Below, piece after piece: positions 4,621 to 5,068 of a DNA stretch of 5,068 nucleotides. Position numbers and translations under genes: made by a program. Positions within the stretch are counted from its first letter, which is position 1. The number at the start of each line of letters is the position of its first letter. The stretch covers positions 1 through 5,068 of the forward strand of contig CALKHY010000184.1 in assembly GCA_937988795.1 (NCBI GenBank), written 5' to 3'. The notes under the pieces are model-generated. The model ran no database searches and had not been told where the DNA came from. It saw only the letters and a list, made by a program, of their open reading frames with translations. Source of the stretch: an uncultured Candidatus Saccharibacteria bacterium (GTDB lineage Bacteria > Patescibacteriota > Saccharimonadia > Saccharimonadales > UBA4665).

Positions 4621-5068
4621 TTATTTCTCCCCCTTGTAAATCCAAACCTTAACACCAACAATACCGGCACCTGGAGTCTTAGCAGCAACCTTGGCGTAGT
4701 CGATGTCAGCGCGGATGGTGTGCAGTGGCACAGAACCTTGCACTTCCTTTTCGCGGCGGGACATCTCAGCGCCGTTCAAACGGCCAGCAACCTCGATGCG
4801 GACACCCTTGGCGCCAGCACGCATGGTTGCGGCGCTCGCGCTCTTGATGGCGCGGCGGAAGCTAATGCGGCGCTCCAGCTGATGTGCGATGTTCTCGGCT
4901 ACCAGCTTGGCGTACAGCTCTGGCTTCTTAATCTCTTCGATGTTGACACGGGTCGGCACGCCGTAGATCTTTTCGATCGCTTCCTTCAGTTCGGTCGCAC
5001 CGGAACCACCGCGGCCGATAACAACACCAGCCTTAGCAGTGGAAATGGTGACGGTTACGAGGTTCGGC
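4621..5068 (-). CDS. rpsC: 30S ribosomal protein S3, C-terminal part (5' end outside the window)
   Basis: These are the last 148 residues of S3, a protein of the 30S head at the mRNA entry channel. The frame is open to the window edge, so the start is not visible. The end of a type-2 KH domain appears first: TAKAGVVIGRGGSGATELKE, with the GxxG loop as GRGG. The C-terminal domain signature follows: GAKGVRIEVAGRLNGAEMSR, then GSVPLHTIRADIDY, and VGVKVWIYKGEK at the end. The FRRAIK stretch keeps the basic residues that align with E. coli Arg131, Arg132 and Lys135, linked there to mRNA unwinding at entry. The protein stops right after the core fold, with no long C-terminal extension such as actinobacterial S3 has. 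A GTG (4959-4957) inside the frame is an internal valine, not the start. It ends in TAA, and rplP begins 3 nt later. Confidence 0.98.
   Translation of the reverse strand, partial: PNLVTVTISTAKAGVVIGRGGSGATELKEAIEKIYGVPTRVNIEEIKKPELYAKLVAENIAHQLERRISFRRAIKSASAATMRAGAKGVRIEVAGRLNGAEMSRREKEVQGSVPLHTIRADIDYAKVAAKTPGAGIVGVKVWIYKGEK

Noticed and set aside
1..5068. Internal promoters or non-coding RNAs
   Set aside because: Only about 40 bases are non-coding and no gap exceeds 16 nt. I could not support any -35/-10 pair within the coding sequence.

Overview
The window lies entirely inside a bacterial S10/spc-type ribosomal protein operon, transcribed on the minus strand, so transcription runs from high to low coordinates. 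In transcript order it holds rpsC (S3, 5' end outside the window), rplP (L16), rpmC (L29), rpsQ (S17), rplN (L14), rplX (L24), rplE (L5), an unrecognised 122-residue gene, rpsN (S14), rpsH (S8), rplF (L6), rplR (L18) and rpsE (S5, 3' end outside the window). Apart from the extra gene, this is the canonical bacterial order. I see no RNA genes, mobile-element genes, CRISPR arrays, promoters or terminators.

Packing is extreme. By my count only 40 bases of the window are non-coding, and the largest gaps are two of 16 nt (rpsN/rpsH and rpsH/rplF). Five junctions are TAATG stop/start overlaps, one is ATGA, and four are separated by 1 to 3 nt. Every one of the 12 visible starts is ATG with a purine-rich Shine-Dalgarno sequence 7 to 10 nt upstream. 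In ten of the twelve cases that sequence lies inside the last codons of the preceding gene. The set is therefore probably co-transcribed and translationally coupled.

Two things depart from a textbook operon. First, an acidic, glycine- and aromatic-rich 122-residue protein of unknown function (1931-2299) is fitted between rplE and rpsN with TAATG overlaps on both sides. Its G+C is lower and its codon choice less biased than rplE next to it. Second, S17 (3604-4002) has about 48 extra C-terminal residues. That tail is encoded by a patch of degenerate 8-bp tandem repeats plus a long imperfect inverted repeat, which looks like a repeat element absorbed into the reading frame.

Organism: a bacterium, with an S14 of 89 residues of the zinc-free type and a standard genetic code (rpsQ ends in TGA where the next gene starts). 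The style of the S5, S14 and S3 proteins, the compact coupling and the moderately high G+C would fit a Patescibacteria/CPR member, perhaps Saccharibacteria. This is an impression from memory, not a placement. The diagnostic test I would use, presence or absence of rpmD (L30) after rpsE, lies outside the window.
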